Below are positions 45,101 to 55,251 of a DNA stretch of 64,000 nucleotides, piece by piece (within the stretch, counting starts at the first letter, position 1; each line of letters opens with the position of its first letter). The stretch is from Diphasiastrum complanatum. Its lineage: Eukaryota; Streptophyta; Lycopodiopsida; Lycopodiales; Lycopodiaceae. The stretch is taken from contig CM055095.1 of assembly GCA_029204225.1 (NCBI GenBank), positions 11,381,506-11,445,505 of the forward strand, in the 5' to 3' direction. Below the pieces are notes generated by a model that saw nothing but the letters and a program-made list of their open reading frames with translations, searched no databases and was not told the origin of the DNA. The position numbers and the translations under genes were made by a program.

Positions 45101-46129
45101 TTCAGTTTTTGTATTGTCATTTAAGGAGGGTGTTAGAAATAAATGACTATGCCAAAGTTAATCCATAAATTATGATGCTTAGTGTTTCGATATTTGAATT
45201 ATAAGATGATATCTTTTATTTGAGAACGTGAATAGTCTTAATAGTGGTATTTGTTTTTTTTTAAGTTCAATTTTCATATCTTGCCCCAATGGGTCTGATA
45301 GTCTGCTATGGACTGGCCGAGGTACTTTCTGGCATCATGATTGGCCCAAATAGCCTTTCTCATAGAAGGGGAGAGATCTTCCCAAGGAGCAATGTTAGGA
45401 AGTGGCTCAGCGGCATCGGGATAATGTTGGGATGGAGCAGTGAAAGGAGGGATATAGGGTTTAGTGTATGTGAAAGAGCTTGGTTGTGAATAGGTTGGCG
45501 TGGGTAATGGGGATTGTGTGGCGGTCATAAGAGGAGATGTAGTCGCGTTGGCAACTCGTGCAACTAGTTTTTGAGCCATAATGACAGTGGATGAATTTTG
45601 TTCTTAATCTTGTTTTTTTTTAAGTTTGGTTTGAGATGATGTTTTTGACAAGGATGAGCTCCAGAGAGCTCGCACAGAGTACTGATGGATTTGGCACTGT
45701 GAGATCTGTATTCCTGATGATGGGCGAGTTTATCTGAGGTGATTTGGTGTATGATCGTTGTCAAAGTTCTTCTCTCTAGGTTCTACTATGGCAGTCTAAT
45801 AGCTTGTACAAGTGTTGTTGGAGACCCAAATCCACTTCCATATATGGAAAGAGTGGTGGGCCTAAGCTTAAACATGCTTATGGGACTAAGTCCAAACTTA
45901 AGCTATTTAACTTGTGCAGTTGCACTAACTTAGAAATTAAACTTAACTCAATTGAACTTAGGAATTAAATCTTAAACTTAGACTTTCTAAACTGAACCAT
46001 TACAAATGATTGTTTGTAATAGTTAAACTTAAATAGTAAAAGGTCTAAGCATAAGGTTTTCCTAATCCGAATTACTTGTGGGCTTACAAAACACATGCCA
46101 CAATAATTTCTATGTTGGGCTAACGTAAG
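45101..46129. other. Unrecognised; one Pro-rich open frame on minus strand
   Basis: Frame 45579-45274 (minus) has Pro/Ser/Thr-rich sequence ending APWEDLSPSMRKAIWANHDA. It may be a gag-like N-terminus but has no diagnostic motif. The part around 45900-46060 is made of short AACTTA-type repeats. Confidence 0.3.
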
Positions 46130-46500
46130 GGACAATAGACGAGAACATCATAGAAGACAGAGTTGGTAGAATCTATCAAGCCAATGGTAGCTGAGGAAGT
46201 CAAGAAATTGGCAACCGATGAAGTCCAGAGGATTTTACCAAGTCTCAGTGGCACAATCATAGCAAAGATTTCTTGTTGATGAATTACAAAGGGAGCCTGT
46301 GTCAATAGAAATTGGCAATCGATGAAGTCCAGAGGATTTTACCAAGCCTCTTGGCATAGCAAAGATTTCTTGTTGATGAATTACAAAAGGAGCCTGTGTC
46401 AATAGAGCAACTTGAAGTCAACTCAGCACAAAGTTTGAGAAAAAGTGCGACCACGTAGCCTTCAATTGGGAAGTGCAATACCAAGGGGAAGACTAAGGTT
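46130..46500 (+). pseudogene. Gag-like fragment with internal duplication
   Basis: The plus strand is homologous to the minus strand of 18780-19060 (EVKKLATDEVQQIL-type helix, then ...KCNTKGKTKVDDC). An internal segment is duplicated: 46203-46307 and 46308-46402 are nearly identical. There is no intact frame. Confidence 0.75.
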
Positions 46501-46855
46501 GATGATTGTTTGAGCTTACAAGCAAGTTTGTGTAGTATCATTTTTTGGATTATTTGAATATAGTTTAAATTCATGAAAATTTGCTAAACTAACATAGTCA
46601 AATTAGTTGCTGTCATTTTGTTCATAGCAATGTAGTATGTTTGCAATTTATTGTTTACTGGATAGATTAAAATTTGGTCAACATGAAAGAGTTTGATAGT
46701 CATTAAAATTCCCAATCCTAAGAAGGTGTGTAGCCCTTACTTTTCTCCCATTAAGGACAAGGTTCTAATCTTTCCTTGATAGGAAAACCCTACACATAGT
46801 AGGGAGGGAATATGAGGTGACATTATGAAATAGGACATAACCGTTAGGGTTGGGT
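46501..46855 (-). repeat. Dispersed repeat, inverted copy of 26460-26775
   Basis: The minus strand contains CCCTCCCTACTATGTGTAGG, GGGAGAAAAGTAAGGGCTAC and CCAGTAAACAATAAATTGC in the same order as 26.5 kb. Confidence 0.8.
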
Positions 46856-48405
46856 ATTTTAATTAACACAGTGAACTCTGAATCCTTTGAATCTAAATAT
46901 AAATATGCATCATCTCGACACTCATTTGAATCTAGATCTAAAAATAATTGTAGATTTCCTAACATGTTTAATTTCTTTGAGAATATGAGCTGAGCTCATT
47001 TTCATATTCATCTTCTTCTATTATTGTCTCATATGGTGCCCTCAAACCCTCAAAATGACTTTGTAAGATCATAGGAATATCGCCACTTATAATTGTACTT
47101 TTTTTCTTGTGTCATTTTCATATCATTTGGTACTTGGATGGATGATTCGTGCTTTTCCAATACCTAAAAAGATGTGGGTTCGTCATGCATATCCAATGTT
47201 ACAATGTTTTTTCTTCAAAACACACATCATCTTCTTGCATTGAGTTGGATCACATACTGCTTAACTCATTTGAGGGTGACTCTTTGGCTATTACACTAAC
47301 AAACTCCGAAAGTAACTTTTCATTAATCCTTATGCACTATCCTTCCAATTACTTAAATGCAGTAATTAGCCTCTAAACGTTTTGGCTTTATAAGCAGCTA
47401 CTTCAACAACGACCCATCCTAACTATTTATTCGTATGACAATATTCAAACAACATACATTGGCCTTGCTAGCATCTAAACCAATAATAATAAATCATTAT
47501 AACCATATTACATTGGCCCAAAAGTGGCCTAACACATGGCAGTGTATGATTTATATTGAAATGCAACATAATTAAAAAAATTGTGCAAATTAATATACTA
47601 TTTTTATTTTGACTACAAAAACAAAACCTCACAAAGACAATCATTAGAGAAATTCCAAAATTCACAGAGATAATCATTTAATTTAGAAAAATTCTTTGTA
47701 AATATACTTTTATTCTTTGTCCTTAACTTTGACCACCATTTGGCCCAATCAAAGTGCACACATTTCAAATCTACGTAACACAGCATAAATAAACTGAAAA
47801 ATAAAAATATATTATAGCAAACATTCAAATTACGATCGAGCAATAGGGGATGTATCCCATTGGTTGGCTCTTCCTATGCAATACCTGCTACCTAATACTC
47901 AAAATGATAGTGTAAAATAGTCTAAGATGATAATGTACATTGATACTTTTGCTTTCTTCTTACAATTATGAAAGAGATGGGAGTTGATCACAAATTGCAA
48001 GGAGCTACCAACAACAATAACATTGTAGAAGAGGAACAAAATTAGATGCAGCTTATGAGAAAAACATGTATAAACTAATAATTCCAATAAAGGAGAGCCC
48101 ACATTTGGCATCAACAAAATTGTAAAAGTGTCTACTTTTAATATGTATGCTATGTGTCTATCTACTTTTTTCTATACATCAAAGATAGTTGACTCATCCC
48201 CAATTGTCTCTTGTATTTGCACACCATCAAAAACCATGTTCAGAGGATGTGCGACTGGAGGAATTGATGGTATCCTGCACTTGGACCGTGCCCAACAAAT
48301 TTGAATCAAATTGTTTTTAAAGCAACATTTGAAAAAGAGGAGGATAAAAAAAAAAAAACACTATGAACATTAAAATAAAGGAAGGGGAGGGGAGGGATGG
48401 GGCTA
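46856..48405. other. No gene seen
   Basis: A+T-rich sequence with frames below 80 codons and no recognisable motif. It ends in a purine-rich GGAAGGGGAGGGGAGGGATG stretch just before the copia insertion. Confidence 0.4.
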
Positions 48406-48410
48406 GCACT

Positions 48411-48586
48411 TGTGAAAATTGTCAACATTTCCTAGCTAGTTTGAGGCCTAAATTGGCTAAAATTGTAAATAGTTTTGGTTCTGGAGTTTCACACGTGTGA
48501 ACCAGGCCACAATGTTTTTATTTACTGTATTTTTTCAGTATGATGAAGTGTCAAACTTCATACCCTTCAAAATGAGACCATTTTGA
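48411..48586 (+). repeat. Copia 5' LTR, truncated to 176 bp
   Basis: It matches the first 176 bp of the 3' LTR (53277-53452) and then breaks off at ...GAGACCATTTTGA. The missing part covers the TATA box (at 53492 in the 3' LTR), the transcription start and the LTR end. It contains the palindrome TTCACACGTGTGAA at 48488-48501. Confidence 0.9.
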
Positions 48587-49326
48587 ACATATTGTAAGCT
48601 CCATTGTGAAGAGCATATTGTAAAGATTGTCATCAATTTTGGCATAAATTTTGGTGTACTTTGTTGAGCATGTAAGTAACTCTCCTTATGTAATTTGATT
48701 GGAGCATTTGCTGGAAGGTGTTAACCATTATGCAAGTGTGTTTTCAGGTTCTTAACAGGTTGAGGAACATTCTCATGTGAAGTGATCTTAGATCTACATC
48801 TAAACACCAAGATTTGACAAGATAGTGAAGCTAGTCTTGTGATTCACTAAGTGTGCTCATTCATTCACCTCTAAATCTTGTATTTATCACTTGCTGGAGT
48901 TTATAAACTTTTAGAAGTGTGGTTTACATGTGGTTTTACAGGTTGAATCAATATCTTAGTGTGTTGATCATATGTTGATCAAGTTTGTTCATTACCAGGT
49001 AATCTTGGCATCCTAGTTTTGGGTATTTTCTAAGAATGCAAGTAACTCTTCACACCATAACTTGATTTGGTCACTTGCTGGAAAGTTTGAGAGCTTAAGC
49101 AAGAGTGTGTTCAGGTTGGTTTGATTTTGTAATCCATTCTTAGTGTGTGCAAAGTGTTGCATGTGTTTCAATCTTCCTTTCTATGCTTGGAAACCATCTA
49201 GGTTCAAGATAGAAGTGTTTTAGGGTCCTAAATCTTCATAGATCTCTTTATCTATCATTTGTTGAGAGAAAAGTGAGTGCTAAGTGCTTTAGGACAAAAC
49301 CTAAAAGTTGAAGAAACATTAGAATC
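48587..49326 (+). other. Copia leader with three diverged tandem repeats
   Basis: Three units about 180 bp apart share TTTGCTGGAAGG/CACTTGCTGGAG/CACTTGCTGGAA (near 48706, 48889, 49069), followed 40-50 bp on by a CAGGTT word (near 48747, 48939, 49112) and a TTAGTGTG-like word. Units 1 and 3 also share GTAAGTAACTCT. No tRNA primer site is visible at the left end, consistent with the deletion. Confidence 0.75.
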
Positions 49327-50463
49327 ATGGCTTCCAATGGTGGGATCATGCTAGAGTCTAGTGAAAGGTTGAGTTCATCAAACTACTCTACTTGGAAAGT
49401 GAGGATGGAGTCCTTACTTGAGTTGAATGAACTCATGGACATAGTTGCAGAAATTGAAGAGAGACCTCTCACACTTCAAGAGCAACAAAGGTTTGATAAG
49501 AAGGCCAAAAGGGCTCTTCATATCATTAAAATGAATGTTACAAATGAACTTCTCAAGGAAGTTGGAAAGTGTCAAAGTGCAAGTGAGGCATGGAATGCCT
49601 TAAAGAAGCTCTTTGAATCAAAGTCCACATCTAGGGTATTGACCCTAAGGAGACAAATATTTTCTAGTAGGCAAAGAGAGGGTGAAAGTGCTCATGCATT
49701 TATCTTGAGAGTTAAGTCCCTAAGTGATGATTTAGCATGCATTGATGAGAACATAAAAGATGGTGAAATAGTCCAAGTTATGTTGAATGGTTTGCTAAAT
49801 GAACATGCTAACCTTGTGCAAAGTTTTGCCATTCAAAGAGTCTTGCCAAGTGTGGTTGACTTGCAAGAAATCTTATTGGCTGAAGAACATAGGTTGCAAT
49901 CAAATCTTGATGGTGCATCCTTGCAAGGTGGAGGTGAAGAGGCTTTCTTCACAAAAGGCAAATTCAAGGGCAAAGGTAAAGGCAAAGGGAAATGGTCCAA
50001 AGGTGGTAACTTTGATCATGATGATCACTCTTCCTCTTCCTCTTCTACTAAGAACAATAAGTCAAAGTTCAAGTGCTTTTATTGTGGGATAAAAGGTCAT
50101 TTTGCAAATGAATGTTATAAGAAGAAAAGAGAGCAAGGAGAGAGGCAAGGAAATCTTACAATAGATGAGGAAGAACATAACACATGTGAATCACTTGTTA
50201 TGACTTCAAGTTTGTTAGCCAACATAGATGATAATGATCCTTGGTGGATTGATAGTGGAGCCTCATCTCACATGACAAGACATAAGGAATACTTTACATC
50301 CTTATTGTCTTATGAGGGAGAAGGTAACATCATCTACACTGCAAATGATGGTCAATGTGACATCAAAGGCATAGGCACTATTCCTATTTTCCTTTCAACA
50401 AATAGGAAAGCAAATCTTGAAAATGTTTTGTACATTCCTTCAATCACTAAGAATTTTGCTTAG
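49327..50463 (+). CDS. Copia gag with protease start
   Basis: The start ATG at 49327 is followed by a copia-type gag: SSSNYSTWKVRMESLLEL near residues 17-34, SASEAWNALKKLFESKS near 85-101, and the RVLTLRRQIF / MLNGL blocks. A Gly/Lys-rich basic linker precedes the CCHC zinc knuckle CFYCGIKGHFANEC (about residues 251-264). The protease active site WWIDSGASSHMT follows (about 307-318). Gag packages element RNA; the protease would cleave the polyprotein. The frame ends at 50463, where a one-base difference in a T run (about 50454-50457) moves pol into another frame. Confidence 0.92.
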   Translation: MASNGGIMLESSERLSSSNYSTWKVRMESLLELNELMDIVAEIEERPLTLQEQQRFDKKAKRALHIIKMNVTNELLKEVGKCQSASEAWNALKKLFESKSTSRVLTLRRQIFSSRQREGESAHAFILRVKSLSDDLACIDENIKDGEIVQVMLNGLLNEHANLVQSFAIQRVLPSVVDLQEILLAEEHRLQSNLDGASLQGGGEEAFFTKGKFKGKGKGKGKWSKGGNFDHDDHSSSSSSTKNNKSKFKCFYCGIKGHFANECYKKKREQGERQGNLTIDEEEHNTCESLVMTSSLLANIDDNDPWWIDSGASSHMTRHKEYFTSLLSYEGEGNIIYTANDGQCDIKGIGTIPIFLSTNRKANLENVLYIPSITKNFA

Positions 50464-53281
50464 TGTAAGTCAAATGATTGACAAAGGACTTGATGTGGAG
50501 TTCATTGGAGATGCATGTTTGATAAGTAAATGTGGATCCTTGATTGCTCAAGGTAGGAGGCATGGTAAACTTTTCAAGCTTGATGCATGTGTGATCTCTA
50601 ATCATGAAGGATGTATGGTTAGGGAGCAATTGACAAACCAAGAAGTTTGGCACAAGAGGTTGGGCCATCCCAACTTCAAATCTTTGGAGGTAATGGCAAA
50701 GAAAGAGCTTGTTCTTGGTCTCCCTAAAAGTCTTGTTGCAAACAATAGTGTTTGTGAACATTGTGCCTTGTCCAAATCTCATAGACTTGCTTATTCTAGA
50801 TCTACTTCTAGATCTAAAGAAGCTTTTCAACTTGTGCATTCTGATATTCATTCTTCTAGTACAACTAGCAATGGTGGGGCAAAGATGTATGCAACTTTCA
50901 TTGATGACTTTAGTAGGTATACTTGGATCTATCTTCTTAAAAGTAAGGATGAAGTGTTTGCTGCATTTGTCAAGTTCAAGAATGAAATGGAAAACCAATT
51001 CAATACAAAGATCAAATGCTTAAGATCTGATAATGGAGGGGAATACACCTCAAATAGGTTCAAAGACTTTTGTATAGCACATGGGATTAAGAGGGAGATG
51101 TCTAGTCCTAGGACTCCACAACAGAATGGAGTGGCCGAGAGGAAGAATAGAACCCTTTGTGAATGTGCCAAGGCAATGAGACTACATGCTAATCTTGCTA
51201 AGTCTTTTTGGGGGGAAGCTTTAGCATGTGCTAACTATCTATGTAATAGATGGACAAGTGCTTCCTTGGATGGTAAAACTCCTCATGAGGTTCTTTATGG
51301 TAGAAGGCCGAGTGTCAAGCATTGTAGGATCTTTGGATGTACATGTTTTGTCAATATCACACTTGATGATAGAACTAAAGAAGATCCTTCATCAAAGAAG
51401 GGTGTGTTTGTTGGCTATAGTGAAGTAAGCAAGGCTTACAAAGTGTACATTCCTTCTACAAAGAAAGTTGTCATAAGTAGGGATGTCATCTTTCATGAAG
51501 AGAATGTTTCCAATGTTGTTGATGTTGATGTTGATGTGCCTACTAATCATCATGATGTGCAAGATGTCTTCGATGAAGATGGAGATGCCACTCCAAAGCA
51601 AACTTCAAGGAAGACTCAAAGGCAAAGGGCTAAGCCATCAAGGCTAACCTATGATGAAAAAGGAAAGCAAGTGGTGGACAACTCTAACTTTGCTTTTCTT
51701 ACCTCTTTTGATGAACCAACTTGTGTAGGTGAAGCAATTCAAAAGAAGGAATGGATCCAAGCCATGGATCATGAGCATCAAGCACTCATCAAAAGCAACA
51801 CATGGAGGTTGGTAAAGCTTCCAAAGGACAAGAAGGCAATTGGTTGTAAGTGGATCTTCAAGATCAAGACAAATCAAGATGGATCAATCAACAAGTACAA
51901 GGCAAGGTTGGTGGCAAAGGGGTATGCTCAAGAATATGGTATTGACTATGATGAGACCTTTGCACCCGTGGCAAAGATGGTAACTATTCGAATCCTAATC
52001 TCTCTTGCAACTCTTTATGATTGGGATATGTGGCAAATGGATGTTACTAATGCCTTCTTGAATGGTGATCTTGAAGAAGATATTTACATGGAGCAACCCG
52101 AGGGCTATGTTTCACATGATGAGCCTAATCATGTGTGCTATCTCCAAAAGAGTTTGTATGGGCTAAAGCAAGCACCAAGGAGTTGGTATGCTAAGCTCAA
52201 TTCCTTCTTACTTTCTCAAAACTTTGTTATGAGTGAGTATGATCATTCTCTCTACTTTAGATTGAATGAAAATGATATCACTTTACTTTTGATCTATGTT
52301 GATGACATTATCTTAAGTGGTGGTAACAATCTAGATATAGATGAAATCAAGATGGCACTCAAAAGAGAGTTTGAAATTCAAGATCTTGGTAAACTTCATT
52401 ATATCTTAGGAATAGAGATTATTAGAACTTCTAAATCTACATTCATATGTCAAGAAAAGTATGTTAACTCTATTCTAAAAAGGTTTCATATGGAAGATTG
52501 TAAAGTTGTTTCTACTCCTATGGAATCAAATGTAAAGCTAACTACAAGAAGTAATGAAAGATCCTTCAAGGACATTACTCTCTATAGAAAGCTAATAGGA
52601 TCTCTTATATGGTTAACCATCACAAGACCTGATCTAAGCTTTGTGGTTGGTAAACTAAGTCAATTTATGCAAGATCCTAGTGAGGCTCATTGGAAGCTAG
52701 GAAAGAGAGTACTTAGATACATCTCGGGATCTAGAGATTTTGGCATCTTGTATGGAGGTACTACACCTAACCTTTGTGGATTTTCAGATTCAGATTTTGC
52801 AGGTGATCAAATGGATAGGAAGTCAACAAGTGCCTTTGCAATCTATCTTGGAGATGGAGTGGTCTCATGGCTATCAAAGAAGCAACCAACTATCTCTCTA
52901 TCTTCCACCGAAGCCGAGTACAAGGCATTAACAACATGCACCAAGGAGATTCTTTGGATCAAGAGGATGTTATTGGATCTTCACTTGCTGGAACCAGAGA
53001 AGACTCCAATCATACTTTGTGATAACCTTTCAGCCCAAAGCTTGGCAAGCAATCCTGTTTTTCATGCAAGGAGCAAGCACATTGAGATTGCTCACCATTT
53101 TGTGAGAGATCAAGTCATTGCCAAAGAGGTGGAGCTTCAACATGTCTCTTCAAAGGAGTGTGTGGCTGATATCTTCACCAAACCATTGGGAAAGGACCTA
53201 TATTTAATGCATAGATCTAATCTTGGAATGTGCTCAAAGACTATGTTGAAACTAGCATCCAATGTTGAAGAGGGAGTGTGA
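50417..53281 (+). CDS. Copia pol: integrase, reverse transcriptase, RNase H
   Basis: Uninterrupted frame. The integrase has HHCC (VWHKRLGHPNFKSLE, CEHCALSKSHR) and the DDE triad in LVHSDIH, LRSDNGGEYTS and PQQNGVAERKNRT. The reverse transcriptase has WIFKIKTNQDG, QMDVTNAFLNGDL, SLYGLKQAPRSWY and the catalytic LLIYVDDIIL. RNase H has WLSKKQPTISLSSTEAEYKA and CDNLSAQSLASNPVFHARSK. Together these copy and insert the element. All catalytic motifs look intact. The first codons before LLSVSQM belong to the shifted frame, and translation would normally be continuous with gag, so the nominal start is not a true initiator. Confidence 0.93.
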   Translation: MKMFCTFLQSLRILLSVSQMIDKGLDVEFIGDACLISKCGSLIAQGRRHGKLFKLDACVISNHEGCMVREQLTNQEVWHKRLGHPNFKSLEVMAKKELVLGLPKSLVANNSVCEHCALSKSHRLAYSRSTSRSKEAFQLVHSDIHSSSTTSNGGAKMYATFIDDFSRYTWIYLLKSKDEVFAAFVKFKNEMENQFNTKIKCLRSDNGGEYTSNRFKDFCIAHGIKREMSSPRTPQQNGVAERKNRTLCECAKAMRLHANLAKSFWGEALACANYLCNRWTSASLDGKTPHEVLYGRRPSVKHCRIFGCTCFVNITLDDRTKEDPSSKKGVFVGYSEVSKAYKVYIPSTKKVVISRDVIFHEENVSNVVDVDVDVPTNHHDVQDVFDEDGDATPKQTSRKTQRQRAKPSRLTYDEKGKQVVDNSNFAFLTSFDEPTCVGEAIQKKEWIQAMDHEHQALIKSNTWRLVKLPKDKKAIGCKWIFKIKTNQDGSINKYKARLVAKGYAQEYGIDYDETFAPVAKMVTIRILISLATLYDWDMWQMDVTNAFLNGDLEEDIYMEQPEGYVSHDEPNHVCYLQKSLYGLKQAPRSWYAKLNSFLLSQNFVMSEYDHSLYFRLNENDITLLLIYVDDIILSGGNNLDIDEIKMALKREFEIQDLGKLHYILGIEIIRTSKSTFICQEKYVNSILKRFHMEDCKVVSTPMESNVKLTTRSNERSFKDITLYRKLIGSLIWLTITRPDLSFVVGKLSQFMQDPSEAHWKLGKRVLRYISGSRDFGILYGGTTPNLCGFSDSDFAGDQMDRKSTSAFAIYLGDGVVSWLSKKQPTISLSSTEAEYKALTTCTKEILWIKRMLLDLHLLEPEKTPIILCDNLSAQSLASNPVFHARSKHIEIAHHFVRDQVIAKEVELQHVSSKECVADIFTKPLGKDLYLMHRSNLGMCSKTMLKLASNVEEGV
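53265..53276 (+). promoter_or_regulatory. Polypurine tract
   Basis: TTGAAGAGGGAG immediately precedes the 3' LTR start TGTGAAAA. The pol stop codon lies four bases inside the LTR. The same GAAGAGGGAG motif precedes the minus-strand LTR at 56554. Confidence 0.85.
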
Positions 53282-53932
53282 AAATTGTCAACATTTCCTA
53301 GCTAGTTTGAGGCCTAAATTGGCTAAAATTGTAAATAGTTTTGGTTCTGGAGTTTCACACGTGTGAACCAGGCCACAATGTTTTTATTTACTGTATTTTT
53401 TCAGTATGATGAAGTGTCAAACTTCATACCCTTCAAAATGAGACCATTTTGATGTATTTTGGTCATATAAGCCATTTTTAGCTATTTTTCCTATATAGGG
53501 AATATCTAGGGTCAAGTACCTTCTAGAGAGAGGAGAGAGAGTCATCTTCCTCATCCATAAATAGTAGGGAAGTCGTGGAGAACAGGTTGGAGAAACCTTT
53601 TGTATGCTTCATTGAGATCAATAGATCATTGTCATTGTTTCTTCCTCCATTGAGAGCATTGTTGTGTGTATTGTCTTCAAGCTATTGTGTATGATCTTAG
53701 GTGCTTTCCAAAAGTGATAGGCTGATGTATTATGGACTGTATAATGCTATTTTGGGCCGCACTTGATGTTTATGGAAGTTTCCATTTGTGATAAATGTTT
53801 TTTGATCAAGTTCTTTGCATTCTAGGTAGCATAGAATGTGTTGCCAATTCCTAGCTTATGTAGTTTGGAGTGCAAGCATTCAAGCCAATGATCTTGGAGT
53901 TTAGATCCACTTAGGATCTGTATTTTTTCACA
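53277..53932 (+). repeat. Copia 3' LTR, complete, 656 bp
   Basis: It starts TGTGAAAA and ends TTTTTTCACA (inverted ends), followed by the GCACT target duplication. It has a TATA box in CCTATATAGGG (53490-53500), and the palindrome TTCACACGTGTGAA at 53354-53367 upstream of it. Confidence 0.93.
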
Positions 53933-53937
53933 GCACT

Positions 53938-54549
53938 CTCTTGCGGAAGTCAACTATCTCTAGGGCACGCCATCCCCTACCATGATGCTAGGTTTCAATT
54001 TGTGAAAAAGATCATGGAGTAATACTATCTTCATGATTTTGGTTATCTTTGGTAGATGTCTATATTGATGATGCATTAAATGCTTTTCACTATACATATC
54101 CGCCATTATATCTTTCTAGGATCGATGTATTTATATTGCATTGCAACATTTTCAAACACTTTCAAATCTTTGATAAGCGCAATTTGCAGGAGCGACTGTT
54201 TTAAAACTTTATGCATTACCTATTAGTGATACTATTCTTGCTAATGACTTATATCAAGTAGTAGGCTTTGAGTAAATATTTTATTGTCCTATGTTTTATT
54301 AAGCTAGTATCATTTTTGCTTTTCTTCTTGATATGACACATTGATGGAGGTCAAATATGGTCCATACAATCTTTTAACTCATTTGGTTTCCATTTTCATC
54401 AAATTGAGAATGTGTATAGTGCTATATATCTTGTATGAATGCTTAAATACCATATGAGCAACCTTATAGATGTTTAGTTACATAGAGTCACTTTATATAA
54501 AAATGAATTTATTTTGAACAACAACATTGTAGTCCATCATAAATGCCTT
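53938..54549. other. No gene seen
   Basis: A+T-rich flank of the copia insertion. Confidence 0.4.
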
Positions 54550-54925
54550 GCTACATAGAGTCACATATAATGTAAGAATAAACTCACTATTAAAAAGGAC
54601 TTTATGGTATATCACAACAAATCCTTGGCTATAATTGTAACATTTTCGAAATTTGTAGTATCTTTAATAAAAAAATGTATAAGGTTAGACCTTGAATTAA
54701 TTTTGCAAATGAAGGTGTTTCAAAATGATTTGTGAAGTCAATATGAAATTGAAACATATTAACATGATTCCAGTATCACGCGTATAGTTGAAAGGAGATT
54801 TTGCAACCTCAATCTTAGACACACAATGCAGTTAATTGAAGAGATTGCAGATATTGGTCCCATGCATACAAGTGATAGTATTCAACATGAATAATACATG
54901 TTTTCTCTATATGGTATTATTATAT
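54550..54925 (+). repeat. Dispersed repeat, inverted copy at 63590-64000
   Basis: CTACATAGAGTCACATATAATGT, TATGGTATATCACAACA, TAACATTTTCGAAATTTGTA and GATTTTGCAACCTCAATCTTAGACACACAA all recur reverse-complemented between 64000 and 63590. It is non-coding. Confidence 0.8.
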
Positions 54926-55243
54926 AGTTATGTGGAGCCACAAACACTCGTAGGAAAATTACATTGTACAATGGTTTTTGGTTTCGTTATGCCATACTCA
55001 AGGGCATGTCTCCAGTTTGTCACTTATTTAAGAGGCCATATTGGGCCTGATTCTAGTTTGGAAGGTGGTAGGCTAGTTTAGTGACACCTATTGAGCCCAT
55101 GTAGTTTGGGGATTTTCCTATACGTACAGTGTTTCCTAGTAATCTTTTAGCTTTTGTTGTGCCTCTTTGAGAGCTTGTGAGGAGTATCTACGGTGATTGA
55201 TTGATGTGATCTGCATACTGCACTAGATCCTAATAGAATTTGA
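54926..55243 (+). repeat. Copia-type LTR, family 3, plus-strand copy
   Basis: It aligns with the minus strand of 18221-18530: CATACTCAAGGGCATGTCTC, CCATATTGGGCC, GAGAGCTTGTGAGGAGT, GATGTGATCTGCATACTGCA. No primer site follows its end (AATTTGAACGC), so it is a solo or truncated LTR. Confidence 0.72.
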
Positions 55244-55251
55244 ACGCATTT

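Larger units (their letters stand above)
48406..53937 (+). mobile_element. Nearly complete Ty1/copia retrotransposon with target duplication
   Basis: The element proper is 48411-53932. GCACT occurs directly before (48406-48410) and after (53933-53937). The order is partial 5' LTR, leader, gag, pol (integrase, RT, RNase H), polypurine tract and 3' LTR. The 176 bp shared by the two LTRs show no difference by eye, so insertion was recent. It has lost most of its 5' LTR and its primer site, so this copy cannot complete the normal cycle by itself. Confidence 0.93.
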
